A stretch of 34,811 nucleotides of DNA, taken from assembly GCA_945889495.1 (NCBI GenBank), contig CAMDBU010000052.1:1-34811 (forward strand), given 5' to 3'. This document shows positions 1-9,255 of this stretch, one piece after another. Source of the stretch: Syntrophobacter sp. SbD2. GTDB taxonomy: Bacteria; Desulfobacterota; Binatia; UBA9968. Below the pieces are notes generated by a model. The model worked only from the letters and a program-made list of their open reading frames with translations. It did no database searches and was not told where the DNA came from. Within the stretch, counting starts at the first letter, position 1. Each line of letters starts with the position of its first letter. The translations under genes and the position numbers were made by a program.

Positions 1-85
1 CGGCTTCCACCATCGTCAGCTCATTACGTAACGATCGTTGTATGATGTCTAGTCGTTTCTCGTCTCTCATCGTCAGGGTTGTCAT
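1..85 (-). CDS. Transposase N-terminus, partial (runs off the window)
   Basis: From an ATG at 85-83 the minus strand reads MTTLTMRDEKRLDIIQRSL and ends in a TMVEA motif at the window edge. The short basic start followed by 'L(T)xxEAA' looks like the first helix-turn-helix of transposases of the ISNCY/IS481 type, which begin in a similar way. It lies directly inside the terminal repeat, where a transposase start would be expected. Only 28 codons are visible, so family and intactness are unknown. The copy at the right end differs by one residue (Thr to Arg at position 2). Confidence 0.5.
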   Translation of the reverse strand, partial: MTTLTMRDEKRLDIIQRSLRNELTMVEA

Positions 86-146
86 CCTTCCACCCTGACA
101 TATTCACGTTGCCGTTAGACCCTGACAGATTCACTTTGCTACAACA
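1..146 (-). repeat. Insertion-sequence end, left copy of 146-bp inverted repeat
   Basis: Bases 1-146 are the reverse complement of 34665-34810 with one mismatch (base 81 against 34730). The inner part carries two near-identical 16-bp repeats, GTGAATCTGTCAGGGT and GTGAATATGTCAGGGT, 27 bp apart. Repeated subterminal boxes of this kind are typical transposase-binding sites. The homology stops sharply at 146/147, which I take as the tip of the element (TGTTGTAGC read inward on the minus strand). The rest of the element lies outside the window. The family is not identified with certainty. Confidence 0.85.
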
Positions 147-206
147 CGAGAGCACCATTGCGGTTGCACAGGCCAAATTCATCATAGTCTTGTTGATCGA
201 TTTCAT
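147..206 (-). pseudogene. Exported-protein gene cut by IS insertion; only the signal peptide remains
   Basis: An ATG at 206-204 is preceded by a strong ribosome binding site, GGAGG, with six bases of spacing. The 20 codons before the IS junction encode a Lys-containing start and a hydrophobic core (MNLACATAMVLS), a classic Sec signal peptide, possibly leading to a lipobox. Exactly there the 146-bp IS end begins, and translation continues as an artificial tail. A good promoter lies upstream at 334-362. The mature protein lies beyond the IS, outside the window, so its function cannot be told. The disruption is inferred from the sharp junction. Confidence 0.6.
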
Positions 207-333
207 GGTTGTCCTCCAAATAAAATGTTTTTACCTATGCTGGCGCGTAGCGTGTCCGGTCAAAACGAGCCGAGCACGAAGTATTTACCCGCGTCGAATC
301 GGCAATTCACCTCCTGTTTTCTTACCGCCGCGA

Positions 334-362
334 GATATAGCGCTGGCGCGGCGCGGCGTCAA
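334..362 (-). promoter_or_regulatory. Sigma-70-like promoter for the disrupted exported gene
   Basis: On the minus strand a TTGACG -35 box (362-357) and a TATATC -10 box (339-334) are separated by exactly 17 bases. The transcript would run towards the signal-peptide gene at 206 with a leader of about 120 bases. That leader contains a second strong Shine-Dalgarno (AGGAGG at 315-310) before TTG at 305. This could open a six-residue leader ORF (305-285, MPIRRG). The leader peptide is speculative. Confidence 0.5.
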
Positions 363-450
363 TCGTGGATTACTGTGGATTTCGGTGGGATGAAAGTTTG
401 AGCGCGCGGCGTGGCGGCTTATTTGAACCCAAGATACGCAAGGAAAGCGA

Positions 451-831
451 CTAAATTGCTCCAGCTGGCGGCTTCGGGGTGAGGATCGGTGTAACTGCGA
501 TCCGATCTATCTCAACAAGCGTATATCGTTCCAATGCAGCTTCTATTTCAGGCAGATGGCGTTCAAATAGGGAACACAACTCGCGCTTGGACATGTTGCC
601 GGTCTTGACGAGAACCAGCTTCCACGGACGGCCTAGAACTAGATGCGAATAAAAGAAGTCCGCGTCTTTGGAAATTACGACGCGCTGTTCGGCGACTGAA
701 ATATGATTGAGGATGTTGTCTTTGGTTGCATTCTTCGCCGGTAGATCCAGTGTATGGGTGGCGTCATGGTTGCGGCGCGCCAGTACCGCGCACAAGCTTG
801 GCGGCAGGTGCGCGTCCACGAGAAACTTCAT
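451..831 (-). CDS. DUF5615 PIN-like protein (putative toxin)
   Basis: 126-residue protein starting MKFLVDAHLPP, the hallmark opening of the DUF5615 (Mut7-C-like, PIN-fold) family. Acidic residues that could form the metal site are Asp6 and the ISKDADFF motif (Asp56, Asp58). Family members are usually encoded beside a DUF433 protein and are regarded as putative ribonuclease toxins of toxin-antitoxin-like pairs. Here the start codon overlaps the stop of the upstream DUF433 gene by four bases (ATGA, 828-831), so the two are translationally coupled. The C-terminal tail (about residues 108-126) is low in conserved features. Toxicity is not shown by the sequence. Confidence 0.8.
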   Translation of the reverse strand: MKFLVDAHLPPSLCAVLARRNHDATHTLDLPAKNATKDNILNHISVAEQRVVISKDADFFYSHLVLGRPWKLVLVKTGNMSKRELCSLFERHLPEIEAALERYTLVEIDRIAVTPILTPKPPAGAI

Positions 832-1067
832 GTGAGCGGCAAGTGAGTGGTTTTCGCGGCTAACATTCGGCGGGCGAACTCATGGCAGGCGAGAAAATCT
901 TCCCGCTCGAGATCGGGAAACTCCTGGAGCAAATCTTCAATCGTGTCGCCGCCGGCGAGATATTCCAACAGACTCTCCACCGGGTAGCGCAGTCCCCGGA
1001 TGCAAGGCTTGCCGTGGCAAATTTCCGGGTCCACCGTGATTCTCGAAAGTAGGTTTTCGTTCGACAT
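828..1067 (-). CDS. DUF433 protein (putative antitoxin)
   Basis: 79-residue protein with the DUF433 signature: 'ITVDPEICHGKPCIRGLRYPVE', then a short helix-turn-helix-like segment 'LLEYLAGGDTIEDLLQEFPDLEREDFLACHEFA'. I start it at the ATG at 1067-1065. An upstream in-frame ATG at 1121 would add 18 residues that do not match the family. No strong ribosome binding site is visible. Its stop overlaps the start of the DUF5615 gene by four bases, the standard arrangement of the pair, with DUF433 as the presumed antitoxin and DNA-binding partner. Confidence 0.82.
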   Translation of the reverse strand: MSNENLLSRITVDPEICHGKPCIRGLRYPVESLLEYLAGGDTIEDLLQEFPDLEREDFLACHEFARRMLAAKTTHLPLT

Positions 1068-1160
1068 AGGCGGAATTTTACACCCCGGTCGGCCGGTTGC
1101 AAGCGAGCAGTGGAATCGCAATTGGGTCGATTCGGCTTATGCCAGACCGTTCAGGCATGT

Positions 1161-3323
1161 TTAGTATCTACCCCTCCCCACCTTCGCGTCGGGCCGCGCC
1201 AGCTCTGCTTTGCCGGCCGGCACGATGCGCACGGCGCAGGCTTTGTACTCGGGGATTTTCGCCAGCGGGTCGAGCGCGTCGATGGTGAGTAAGTTCGCAG
1301 CGGCTTCGGCGAAGTGCATAGGGATGAAGACCACGCCGGGGGTGGTGCGCTGGGTCACCCAAGCGCGCAAGACAATGGTGCCGCGGCGCGAACTGACGCG
1401 CACGGCTTGCTCGTCTTCGAGCTTCAAGCGCACGGCGTCGGCGGGGTTGATCTCGATGCGCGCTTCAGGATTGAGCTCGTCGAGCTTGGAATGGCGCGTC
1501 AGCGTGCCGCCATGCCAGTGCTCCAGTAGTCGTCCGGTGGTCAGGATGAACGGATATTCTTCATCGGGCATCTCCACCGACGGGATATATTCGAGCGGAT
1601 GAAACTTGCCGCGGCCGCGCGGAAAGCTGTCGGCGAAGAGAAACGGCGTGCCGGGATGATCGTCGTCGAGCACGGGAGTTTGGATACCGGCTTTTTCAAT
1701 GCGCGGATATTTGACGCCGGCATATTCGGGCACGACGCGGCCCATTTCTTCCAACACTTCGGACGGATTCTCATAGGCCCAGAAGGCGGTCGGTTTGCGG
1801 TCGAGTTTTTTCTCGATTCTCTCGGCGAGGTCGCAGACGATTTGCCAATCGGCGCGCGCCTGGCCGCGCGGTTCGATCGCCTTTCGCACGCGCTGGACGC
1901 GCCGGTCGGTGTTGGTGAAGGTGCCTTCTTTTTCCGCCCAAGAAGCGGCCGGCAAAAACACATCGGCGAAGGCGCCGGACTCGTTGATGAACAAATCCTG
2001 GGCGACGATAAACTCCAACTGCTCCATCATGTGGCGGGTGTGGTTCAAGTTGGGCTCGGACATCATTGGATTTTCGCCCATGATGTGGAGCGAGCGCACG
2101 CCGCCGGGGCCCACCGCGCCCATGATTTCGGTGGTGGTCAGCCCGAGATTGCGATTGAGTCCACCGGGCTCGATCCGCCAGGCCTGCTCGAATTTGCCCG
2201 CCGCCACTTCGTCATCGACGCGCTGATAACCAGGATAGTGCCAGGGCATGGCGCCGGAGTCGGACGCGCCCTGGACGTTGTTCTGGCCGCGCAGCGGATT
2301 CAGCCCGGTGCCTCTGCGGCCGATGTGTCCGGTTAACAACGCCAGATGGATCAGCGACATGGCGTTGTCGGTGCCATGCGAATGCTCGGGAATCCCCAGC
2401 GCCCAGTAGATCGCCGCATTTTTCGCGCCGGCGTACATACGCGCCGCCTGAATGATTAAATTTTTGTCGACGCCGGAAATCGCTTCGGCGTATTCCGGGG
2501 TGAATTTTTCCATCGACTTAGCGAAGTCTGTGAAACCTTCGGTGCGGCTGTCGATGAAATCCTGGTTGTAGAGTTTTTCTTTGATGATCACATGGGCCAT
2601 GGCCGAATAGAGTGGCACGTCAGTGCCGGGCTTTTCGGGCAGCCAGAGGGTTGCGTAATTGACCATCTCGACCCGGCGCGGATCGATGACGATCAGCTTG
2701 GCGCCATGTTTTTCCACGGCGGCTTTCATTTGCAGGGCGATGATCGGATGGGTTTCCGCGGTATTCGACCCGGTGACGATGAACAGGTCGCTGTGAATCA
2801 CTTCCGCCGCCGTGTTGCTCATGGCTGAGGAGCCCAGCGCCATCTGCAAAGCCACTACCGAGCCGGCGTGGCACAAGCGCGTGCAATGATCGATGTTGTT
2901 GGAGCGGAACAGGGCGCGATAGAGTTTTTGCAAAAGATAGTTATCTTCGTTGGTCGCCTTGGCGCAGCAGTAGACCGCCATGGCGCCGTCGCCGTCGCGC
3001 CGATAAATTTCGCACTGGCGCTCAGCGACGTAATCGAGGGCTTCGTCCCAGGATGCCTCGCGCCATTCGCTACGGTCGAAGGCTTGGCTGCGTGCGCCGG
3101 GCGCCTGCTTGGTTTTTCGGATCAGCGGCGTGGTGACGCGGTCTTTGTTGTAGATGAAATCGTAGCCGAAGCGGCCTTTGACGCAGAGATTGCCGTGGTT
3201 GACCACCGAGTCGAAGGACGAGGTGACTTTGTAGATATACTCGTCCTTGATATGCAGCTGCAGGCCGCAGCCGACGCCGCAGTAGGGGCAGGTGGTGGGG
3301 ACGGTACGATCGGCGCTGATCAT
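1161..3323 (-). CDS. fdhA: NAD-dependent formate dehydrogenase, catalytic (alpha) subunit
   Basis: 720-residue molybdopterin oxidoreductase that oxidises formate to CO2. An N-terminal [4Fe-4S] site is formed by Cys12, Cys15, Cys19 and Cys47 ([10 protein letters not shown] ... LCVKG). The Mo/W ligand position reads [11 protein letters not shown], so Cys151 followed by His152 replaces the selenocysteine of FdhF-type enzymes. The molydopterin dinucleotide-binding C-terminus ends with the typical '[25 protein letters not shown]'. The start at 3323 has GGAGGAAACC upstream and overlaps the ferredoxin gene stop by four bases. A longer frame to 3458 only reads through that gene. The electron-transfer domains usually fused to the N-terminus are on the separate gene upstream. 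No fdhD-like sulfurtransferase gene is nearby. Confidence 0.88.
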   Translation of the reverse strand: MISADRTVPTTCPYCGVGCGLQLHIKDEYIYKVTSSFDSVVNHGNLCVKGRFGYDFIYNKDRVTTPLIRKTKQAPGARSQAFDRSEWREASWDEALDYVAERQCEIYRRDGDGAMAVYCCAKATNEDNYLLQKLYRALFRSNNIDHCTRLCHAGSVVALQMALGSSAMSNTAAEVIHSDLFIVTGSNTAETHPIIALQMKAAVEKHGAKLIVIDPRRVEMVNYATLWLPEKPGTDVPLYSAMAHVIIKEKLYNQDFIDSRTEGFTDFAKSMEKFTPEYAEAISGVDKNLIIQAARMYAGAKNAAIYWALGIPEHSHGTDNAMSLIHLALLTGHIGRRGTGLNPLRGQNNVQGASDSGAMPWHYPGYQRVDDEVAAGKFEQAWRIEPGGLNRNLGLTTTEIMGAVGPGGVRSLHIMGENPMMSEPNLNHTRHMMEQLEFIVAQDLFINESGAFADVFLPAASWAEKEGTFTNTDRRVQRVRKAIEPRGQARADWQIVCDLAERIEKKLDRKPTAFWAYENPSEVLEEMGRVVPEYAGVKYPRIEKAGIQTPVLDDDHPGTPFLFADSFPRGRGKFHPLEYIPSVEMPDEEYPFILTTGRLLEHWHGGTLTRHSKLDELNPEARIEINPADAVRLKLEDEQAVRVSSRRGTIVLRAWVTQRTTPGVVFIPMHFAEAAANLLTIDALDPLAKIPEYKACAVRIVPAGKAELARPDAKVGRGRY

Positions 3324-4021
3324 GACGGTTTCCTCCGGCGCTTTTGACCGCCGCGGGTGGCTTGCAGGATTTCGTCCAGTGAAACTCCCTGTTCGAGCAG
3401 CGCCTCGCGCTTGGGTTTGAGGGCGCCGGTGGGGCAGACGCCGACGCACTGGCCGCAAAACACGCAGGTGGTGTCGGGCATCGATTTATCGAAGAAGGTA
3501 CCGATGCTGGTGTCGAAGCCGCGGCCGGTGAAATTGATCGCGTGGGTGTACTGGGCATCGTCGGCGCACACCTGGACGCAGCGCCAACAGAGGATGCACT
3601 TGTCGTAATCGCGGATGTACATCGGGTTGTCGTCGAGCACGGTGTGCTCGCGCCTTTCCGCGGCGGGAAAGCGGGCGCGATCGGCGTGATTTTCATCGAG
3701 CAGCTTTTGAATCTCCGGTGCCTCCGATAGATCGACGGCGGAATCGAGCATTTCCAAAATCGTCCGGCGGCTGCGCTCGGCGCGGGCGCTCGAAGTCGTG
3801 ACTTTCATGCCTTCGCTGACCCGGCTCAAACAAGCCGGCAGGAGTGGCCTGACGCCGTCGACCTCAACGACGCAGATGCGGCACAGGCCGTTGGCGGTGC
3901 AGTGATCGTGATAGCAAATCGTCGGCACCTGCCTGCCCAGCTGCTCAGCGGCTTTGAGAATCGTCGTGCCGGCGGGGACGGTGACGGGTTGGTTGTCGAT
4001 GGTGAGGGTTATATCAGCCAT
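3320..4021 (-). CDS. Formate dehydrogenase iron-sulfur subunit (NuoG-N/ferredoxin-like)
   Basis: 233 residues. It begins with a plant-type [2Fe-2S] ferredoxin domain (Cys36, Cys47, Cys50, Cys64), as at the N-terminus of NuoG and of FdsA-type formate dehydrogenases. Two [4Fe-4S] ferredoxin clusters follow (Cys142/145/148/152 and Cys186/189/192/196). The His-Cys3 cluster that sits between these in NuoG is missing: residues 100-125 have no cysteine. It should pass electrons from the catalytic subunit to the fused NuoE-NuoF protein. The C-terminus is very basic ([10 protein letters not shown]). It is coupled to the catalytic gene by a four-base overlap, so the usual single polypeptide appears split in two. 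No clear ribosome binding site precedes the ATG at 4021. Confidence 0.85.
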   Translation of the reverse strand: MADITLTIDNQPVTVPAGTTILKAAEQLGRQVPTICYHDHCTANGLCRICVVEVDGVRPLLPACLSRVSEGMKVTTSSARAERSRRTILEMLDSAVDLSEAPEIQKLLDENHADRARFPAAERREHTVLDDNPMYIRDYDKCILCWRCVQVCADDAQYTHAINFTGRGFDTSIGTFFDKSMPDTTCVFCGQCVGVCPTGALKPKREALLEQGVSLDEILQATRGGQKRRRKPS

Positions 4022-4055
4022 AAGAAAGCGTTACCGGTTAAGTAACTAAGATTTT

Positions 4056-4138
4056 TCACCACAGAGGGCACAGAGTTCACAGAGAAAAAATTTCTTCGCT
4101 CTTCCGACCCTCTGTGTCCTCTGTGTTCTCTGTGGTGA
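4056..4138. repeat. Intergenic word palindrome, CACAGAG type
   Basis: The left arm (4056-4084) repeats the word CACAGAG with small changes. The right arm (4108-4138) is its imperfect reverse complement built from CTCTGTG. The loop is about 23 bases. It sits between the two fdh genes, which run in the same direction, so a transcript could fold a long hairpin here. The word family is common in environmental genomes; its role is unknown. Confidence 0.8.
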
Positions 4139-4153
4139 TATTTCCGGTGAATT

Positions 4154-5875
4154 CTATTTTCCATCAAACATTTCCGGCCACAACTTCATGGCGCTCAGGA
4201 TCGCCGTCGGCGCGGTCTGGCCCAGGCCGCAGAGGGACGCGTCGATCATCGTTAAGCCGATGTCGGATAAACGTTCGCGGTCGCCGGCAAGCGGGCCGGC
4301 GCCAGCGGTGCGGTCGAGGATTTCCGACTGGCGGCGCGCGCCCAGCTGGCAGGGATAGCATTTACCGCAGCTCTCGTCGGCGAAGAAGTGCGCCAGGCGC
4401 TTCAAGACATCGCGCAAATCGGCGCTGTCGTCGAACACCATCACCGCGCCGGAGCCCAGCGGCAGGTCCGCGGCGCGCAGAGCTTCGAAGGACAAGATCA
4501 CGTCTAAATCTTTTTCCGTGGCGAAGGCGCCGGCGGCGCCGCCCATGAGCACGGCTTGCAGTTTTCTTCCAGCATTCAATCCGCCGGCGAGATCGAACAA
4601 CAAGTGGCGCAGGGTGACGCCGAAGGGCACTTCGTAGAGCCCAGGTTTTTGTATTTGGCCGGAGACGCAGAAAAGTTTCGGGCCGGGGGAGCGCTCGGTG
4701 CCGATCTTGCGATACTCCGCCGCGCCGCGTTCGAGGATCAGCGGCACGTTGCAGAAAGTTTCGACGTTGTTGATGATCGTCGGCTTGCCGAACAGGCCAT
4801 GGGTGGTCGGGAACGGCGGCTTGATGCGCGGCAGGCCGCGTTTGCCTTCGATGGATTCCAACAGCGCGGTTTCTTCGCCGCAAATATAAGCGCCGGCGCC
4901 CAGGCGCATTTCGATGTCGAAATTCAAACCGGAGGCGAAAATGTTGGGGCCGACGATGCCCGCTTGGCGCGCGTCGGCCACCGCGTCGCTGATGATTTGA
5001 AATGCCGACGGATATTCGCCGCGGACGTAGATGTAGCCCTGGCTGGCGCCGACGGCGTAGGCGGCGACGATCATGCCTTCGATGACCCGGTGCGGGTCTT
5101 CTTCCATCAAAATTCGGTCTTTGAAAGTGCCGGGCTCGGATTCATCGGCGTTGCAGACGATATATTTAGGTTGGCCCGTCGCCGCCGCCGCGCCCTCCCA
5201 TTTTATTCCCGTCGGAAATGCCGCGCCGCCGCGGCCGACCAGACCGGCGGCTTTGACTTCGGCGAGCACCGCGTCGGGCGTCATCGTCAGCGCTTTTTTC
5301 AGGCCGGCGTAACCGCCGCGCGCCTGATATTCGGCGAGACTGGTGGGGCGGCCTCGGCCGCAGTTGCTGGTCAGGATGCGAATGTCGCCGCCGACATGGC
5401 TTAGCGGATTCCCCGCGTTGGCGGCGCAGATCGCGGCTGCTTGGGTGGCTTCGGCACTTCCCACCGCGCTTTCACCGACTAGTACTGCCGGCGCATGATC
5501 ACACAAGCCTAGGCAGGGCGCATGCTCGACGGTGAAAGCGCCGTCGGCGCTGACTGTGCCCGGTTCGATCTTGAGTTGGCGGCAGAGCGCCTGGGCCACG
5601 CCATCGGCGCCAGCCAGTGCGCAAACCGGCGCGCCGCACACACGCAGGATCGTTCGCCCCACGGGCTCGTGATGAAACATCTCGTAAAATTCAATAACAC
5701 CGTAGACGTCGGCAAGCGGCACGCTCAAAGCCCGGCTGATTTCGCTGGCGAGCGCTTCGGTTATCCAACCGAAGAGTCGCTGCGCCGTATGCAGGGCTGG
5801 CAGCAGCGCGGCGCGCCGTTGCGGCGCCAGCTCGGCGAGTATCGCGCGCAGCGGAATGAGTTCGTCGTCAGTCAT
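4154..5875 (-). CDS. Formate dehydrogenase diaphorase: NuoE-NuoF fusion (FdsG-FdsB type)
   Basis: 573 residues joining two subunits that are usually separate. Residues 1-135 are NuoE/FdsG-like, with a thioredoxin-fold [2Fe-2S] site at Cys80, Cys85, Cys121 and Cys125 (CGAPVC and CLGLC). Residues about 180-573 are NuoF/FdsB-like. They contain the NADH/FMN loop [13 protein letters not shown] (214-226), the [14 protein letters not shown] motif (241-254) and a [4Fe-4S] site at Cys503, Cys506, Cys509 and Cys549. It should accept electrons from the ferredoxin-like subunit and reduce NAD+ through FMN. It is first in the minus-strand cluster, about 130 bp upstream of the next gene, with a palindrome between them. 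Complex I is an alternative context, but the neighbouring formate dehydrogenase makes that unlikely. Confidence 0.87.
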   Translation of the reverse strand: MTDDELIPLRAILAELAPQRRAALLPALHTAQRLFGWITEALASEISRALSVPLADVYGVIEFYEMFHHEPVGRTILRVCGAPVCALAGADGVAQALCRQLKIEPGTVSADGAFTVEHAPCLGLCDHAPAVLVGESAVGSAEATQAAAICAANAGNPLSHVGGDIRILTSNCGRGRPTSLAEYQARGGYAGLKKALTMTPDAVLAEVKAAGLVGRGGAAFPTGIKWEGAAAATGQPKYIVCNADESEPGTFKDRILMEEDPHRVIEGMIVAAYAVGASQGYIYVRGEYPSAFQIISDAVADARQAGIVGPNIFASGLNFDIEMRLGAGAYICGEETALLESIEGKRGLPRIKPPFPTTHGLFGKPTIINNVETFCNVPLILERGAAEYRKIGTERSPGPKLFCVSGQIQKPGLYEVPFGVTLRHLLFDLAGGLNAGRKLQAVLMGGAAGAFATEKDLDVILSFEALRAADLPLGSGAVMVFDDSADLRDVLKRLAHFFADESCGKCYPCQLGARRQSEILDRTAGAGPLAGDRERLSDIGLTMIDASLCGLGQTAPTAILSAMKLWPEMFDGK

Positions 5876-6093
5876 CTAATGGTCCGGGCGTTGGAGGTTC
5901 GGTACTGATCGTGCCCGACTTGAAAGGCGTCCGCAAGGTCTATTCTATTGTCGAGCGAATCTGCCGGTCGGCGGGCGAATTGAGGTAAGCGCGAAAAATC
6001 TATCGCCCCGAGCGCGGTCGCTGCTGCGATGCGTTTGTTGGGGTCGTGCGCAGGTCAGACCCTATTTAGCTAACGAAAGAGTTTCGAAGATTG

Positions 6094-6161
6094 CTCGCGC
6101 CAAGGTCGCAAAGTGGGAATTACTTTTTCTCCCTTTGCGCTCTTGGTGTGCTTGGCGCGAG
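6094..6161. repeat. Intergenic inverted repeat in the 5876-6185 gap
   Basis: The 310-bp gap between the divergent-end genes has no credible ORF. It holds an inverted repeat with perfect 11-base outer arms, CTCGCGCCAAG (6094-6104) and CTTGGCGCGAG (6151-6161). A second inner pairing uses GCAAAG / CTTTGC. It lies just past the stop of the TenA-like gene at 6186 and could serve as its terminator. It is also built from the CGCAAAG / CCAAG words seen in other palindromes here. Nothing else recognisable is seen in 5876-6093. Confidence 0.65.
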
Positions 6162-6185
6162 ATTTTCCGACTGTGGCTGGCCGTC

Positions 6186-6971
6186 CTACGGATTGTACGG
6201 ATTGTCGAGCGCGGCTTGTTTCATCTGCCAGTGCAGGTCGACCATGGTCATGGCGCAGTATTCGAGTGAATAGCCGGCGCGGAATTCGACGCTCTCTTGC
6301 AGCGCGCGCGTCAACACGGTGCGGTTGAAGGCGCCATGGCCCATGGCTTCCTCGTCGCTGTCGCCCAGTTTATGGGTGTCCATGTCGGCTTCTTCGTGGG
6401 TCGAGAAATAAATTGCGTCTTTCTTGGAAAAACCGTAGTGGGTGGTCAGCGCATTGAACCACTGGCCGGACCACATGGACAGCGATTCTTCGAAGACATG
6501 CAGGCCCCAGAGCTCGACGATGGAGCCGTCGATGAAAATCTTGTGGCAAAAGTCGTTGATCGAGCGGGCGGCGGGCAAGTAGGGATCTTCGAGCATCTCT
6601 TTTTTGTTGAGGCCCATCTTTTCGGCGGTTTGCAGCAGCACCAGCACATGGCCGGGCGCCTTGGGGGAAATCAGTTCGTCGGCGATCTTGGCGCAGAACG
6701 GTCCCAGCAGATCGAAGTGGCGCACGAAGAACGGCAGATGAGTGTAGTAGGAGACCGCGTTGAGACCGTTCACTTCCATTGAGAAGTGGCCCCAGTTTTT
6801 GAAAAACTGGCGCATCACCGGCAGCGGCAGCTTGCCGTCGCGCAGTTGGGTCATGAAAGTGCCCTTGTAGATTTTCTCATGGGCGTACTTGTAGAGCGCT
6901 TTATACAAGTAGTCGACGTATTCTTTGGCTTCTTGCTCGGTCAATTTTTCGCCGGCTTTGGGTTCTTTCAT
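6186..6971 (-). CDS. TenA/PqqC-like haem-oxygenase-fold protein
   Basis: 261-residue all-helical protein. '[37 protein letters not shown]' and '[48 protein letters not shown]' match the TENA/THI-4/PqqC superfamily (iron-containing redox enzyme group). The HEEADMDH-like stretch and the Glu/His residues could bind a di-iron centre. No pqq or thiamine genes are nearby, so neither PQQ nor thiamine salvage can be claimed. I start at the ATG at 6971, where similarity begins. An upstream ATG at 7043 would add 24 unlike residues. It is divergent from queF, with about 120 bp between them. Function unknown beyond the fold. Confidence 0.7.
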   Translation of the reverse strand: MKEPKAGEKLTEQEAKEYVDYLYKALYKYAHEKIYKGTFMTQLRDGKLPLPVMRQFFKNWGHFSMEVNGLNAVSYYTHLPFFVRHFDLLGPFCAKIADELISPKAPGHVLVLLQTAEKMGLNKKEMLEDPYLPAARSINDFCHKIFIDGSIVELWGLHVFEESLSMWSGQWFNALTTHYGFSKKDAIYFSTHEEADMDTHKLGDSDEEAMGHGAFNRTVLTRALQESVEFRAGYSLEYCAMTMVDLHWQMKQAALDNPYNP

Positions 6972-7091
6972 GGTCGCAACTCCGATCTCGCAGAGGATTC
7001 GCAAAGGCACCATGGTGTTATCATTCGAGTTTCGGCGAGTCAAGGTAAGTGGCCGAATTGCAATGGTATTACGGTGCGCTATGATGAGACC

Positions 7092-7448
7092 ATGGCAACC
7101 CAGCCGAGTAAAACCTTAGAGACCTTCGCCAATCCGCGGCCGGAGCGCGACTTCGAAATCAACATGGAGTGCCCCGAGTTCACCTGTGTCTGCCCCAAGA
7201 CCGGCCAGCCCGACTTCGCTACCATCCGAATCACCTACGTGCCCGACCAGATTTGTCTCGAACTCAAATCGTTGAAGCTCTATCTGTGGTCCTACCGTAA
7301 CGAGGGCGCGTTTCACGAAGCGGTGACCAACCAGATTCTCGACGACCTGGTGGCCGCCTGCCAACCGCGCAAGATGACCGTGGTCGGCGACTTCAACGTG
7401 CGTGGCGGCATCCATACGACAGTGACGGCGAGCTATTCGCAAAATTAA
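7092..7448 (+). CDS. queF: NADPH-dependent 7-cyano-7-deazaguanine reductase (QueF)
   Basis: 118 residues, the length of the short (unimodular, type I) QueF. It reduces preQ0 to preQ1 in queuosine biosynthesis for tRNA. The catalytic Cys lies in '[18 protein letters not shown]'. The QueF motif, usually E(S/L)K(S)hK, is seen as '[21 protein letters not shown]'. The C-terminus '[15 protein letters not shown]' is also typical. The ATG at 7092 fits the family start; the open frame extends upstream to 6786 only by chance. No other queuosine gene is in the window. The gene is divergent from the TenA-like gene and precedes dnaB on the same strand. Confidence 0.93.
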   Translation: MATQPSKTLETFANPRPERDFEINMECPEFTCVCPKTGQPDFATIRITYVPDQICLELKSLKLYLWSYRNEGAFHEAVTNQILDDLVAACQPRKMTVVGDFNVRGGIHTTVTASYSQN

Positions 7449-7725
7449 CGCGCCGGGCACGGGTCCGGTAGGTAAACTTAATCCCCGCGGGTTGTGAGTA
7501 ACTTGTTCACAAGCTGTTTTTAGTTGTTTTAAACGCGGCGCGCACCGTCGCGAAACAATTCGCTCGACCGCTTTGCTCAAAATCTGAGCGGCGAATTTCC
7601 GCCAAACAAATTTTCCGATTAAGGGAAAATTTTCTTGTAATTTTTATTTCTTTGGCATTAGATTCGGAAACCAATTTTTTCTGTTAGGATGCGTCATTCC
7701 AGTGCGCTTTCGGTTTTGACATCCC

Positions 7726-9105
7726 ATGGCCGCCCTAGAAGATAATCTACGCAAGATCCCGCCGCAAAACCTCGAAGCCGAGTCTTCGGTGTTGGGCGGC
7801 ATCTTGATCGAGAACGACGCTATCAACGTGGTTCTGGAAGTCTTGCGCCCGGACGATTTTTACCGCGAGTCGCACCGCCGCATCATGCGCGCCATGATCG
7901 ACATCACCGACCGCGGCGAGCCGGTGGATTTGATCACGCTGAGCGAGTTTCTCAAAACCCGCAACGAGCTCGAGTCCGTCGGCGGCACCGCCTACTTGGC
8001 ATCGCTTGCCGACTTCGTGCCGACGGCGGCCAATATCGCTTTCTACGTTCGCATCGTTCATGAGAAGGCGATCCTGCGCAATCTGATTTCCACCGCCACC
8101 GAGATCGCCACCCGCGGCTACGACGAGCAGGGCAACGTCGACGAGTTTCTCGACACCGCGGAAAAAGTCATCTTCGACATCTCGGAGAAAAAAATAAAGC
8201 AGTCCTTTGTCGCCGTCGGCGACATGATCACCGAGACCCTCAAGACCATCGACAAGCTTTATCAGCGCAAGGAGATGATCACCGGCGTGTCCACCGGCTA
8301 CGGCGACCTGGACAAGATCACCGCCGGCTTACAGCCCACCGATCTGATCATCGTCGCCGGCCGGCCGGGCATGGGCAAAACCGCCTTCGCCCTCAACATC
8401 GCCACCAACGCCGCCTACACCGGCGTCGGCGCCGCGGTGTTCTCCCTGGAAATGGGTAAGGAGCAGTTGGTCATGCGCATGCTCTGTTCCGAGGCGCGGG
8501 TCAATAGTTCCAAAGTCCGCTCCGGCTATTTGGGCGAGCGCGATTTCCCGCAACTCGCCAAGGCCGCCGGCAAGCTGCACGCGGCGCCGATCTACATCGA
8601 CGACACGCCGGCGATCTCGGTCTTGGAGCTGCGCGCCAAAGCGCGCCGGCTGGTGCGCGACCGCTCGAAAAAAGTCGGCTTGATTGTCGTGGATTACCTG
8701 CAGCTCATGCGCGGCATGGGCAACGCCAACAACCGCGAGCAGGAGATCTCGGAAATCTCCCGCTCGCTCAAAGCGTTGGCCAAAGAATTATTCGTTCCCG
8801 TGATCGCGTTATCCCAGCTCAACCGGCGGCTCGAAGACCGCTCCGAGCGCCGCCCACAGATGTCCGACCTGCGCGAATCCGGCGCCATCGAGCAGGACGC
8901 CGACGTCATCATGTTCATCTACCGCGACGAGGTCTACAACAAGAACAATGACGACGTGAAGGGCAAAGCCGAAGTGATCGTCGCCAAGCAGCGTAACGGC
9001 CCCACCGGTTCCGTCGACTTGACCTTCATCGGCGAATTCACCCGTTTCGAGAACTACACCGAACGCGATGAATACGGCGCGCGCGATGAGATGGACGAGG
9101 CCTAA
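7726..9105 (+). CDS. dnaB: Replicative DNA helicase DnaB
   Basis: 459 residues, full length for the hexameric helicase that unwinds DNA at the replication fork. The N-terminal primase-interacting domain starts 'KIPPQNLEAESSVLGGIL'. The RecA-like domain has Walker A GRPGMGKTA (211-219), Walker B LIVVDYLQLM (Asp322) and the C-terminal 'SDLRESGAIEQDADVIMFIYRDEVY' sensor/arginine-finger region. There is no intein. No clear ribosome binding site precedes the ATG. The 277-bp upstream region is A/T-rich close to the gene (7560-7690) and probably holds its promoter. dnaB is a core gene, so this part is stable chromosome. Confidence 0.97.
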   Translation: MAALEDNLRKIPPQNLEAESSVLGGILIENDAINVVLEVLRPDDFYRESHRRIMRAMIDITDRGEPVDLITLSEFLKTRNELESVGGTAYLASLADFVPTAANIAFYVRIVHEKAILRNLISTATEIATRGYDEQGNVDEFLDTAEKVIFDISEKKIKQSFVAVGDMITETLKTIDKLYQRKEMITGVSTGYGDLDKITAGLQPTDLIIVAGRPGMGKTAFALNIATNAAYTGVGAAVFSLEMGKEQLVMRMLCSEARVNSSKVRSGYLGERDFPQLAKAAGKLHAAPIYIDDTPAISVLELRAKARRLVRDRSKKVGLIVVDYLQLMRGMGNANNREQEISEISRSLKALAKELFVPVIALSQLNRRLEDRSERRPQMSDLRESGAIEQDADVIMFIYRDEVYNKNNDDVKGKAEVIVAKQRNGPTGSVDLTFIGEFTRFENYTERDEYGARDEMDEA

Positions 9106-9255
9106 ACGCGCGGCGCTTAGGCTTTTCAGATTACAAATTTCAGATTGTCGAAATTGGTCCAGGCCAGTGATGAATTAAATATGTCGAACGATAAGTACCG
9201 ATAAGCTCGCGGTTCAGGATTGGAAACTAATACTTCCCGAATTTGGCAACGATCG

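Noticed and set aside
2868-2890. Selenocysteine at the active site of formate dehydrogenase
   Set aside because: The codon at the Mo-ligand position is a Cys codon and the frame is open throughout.
3324-3458. Longer start of the formate dehydrogenase catalytic gene
   Set aside because: It overlaps the ferredoxin-like gene in another frame and has no family-like sequence; the ATGA overlap at 3320-3323 with GGAGGAAACC fits better.
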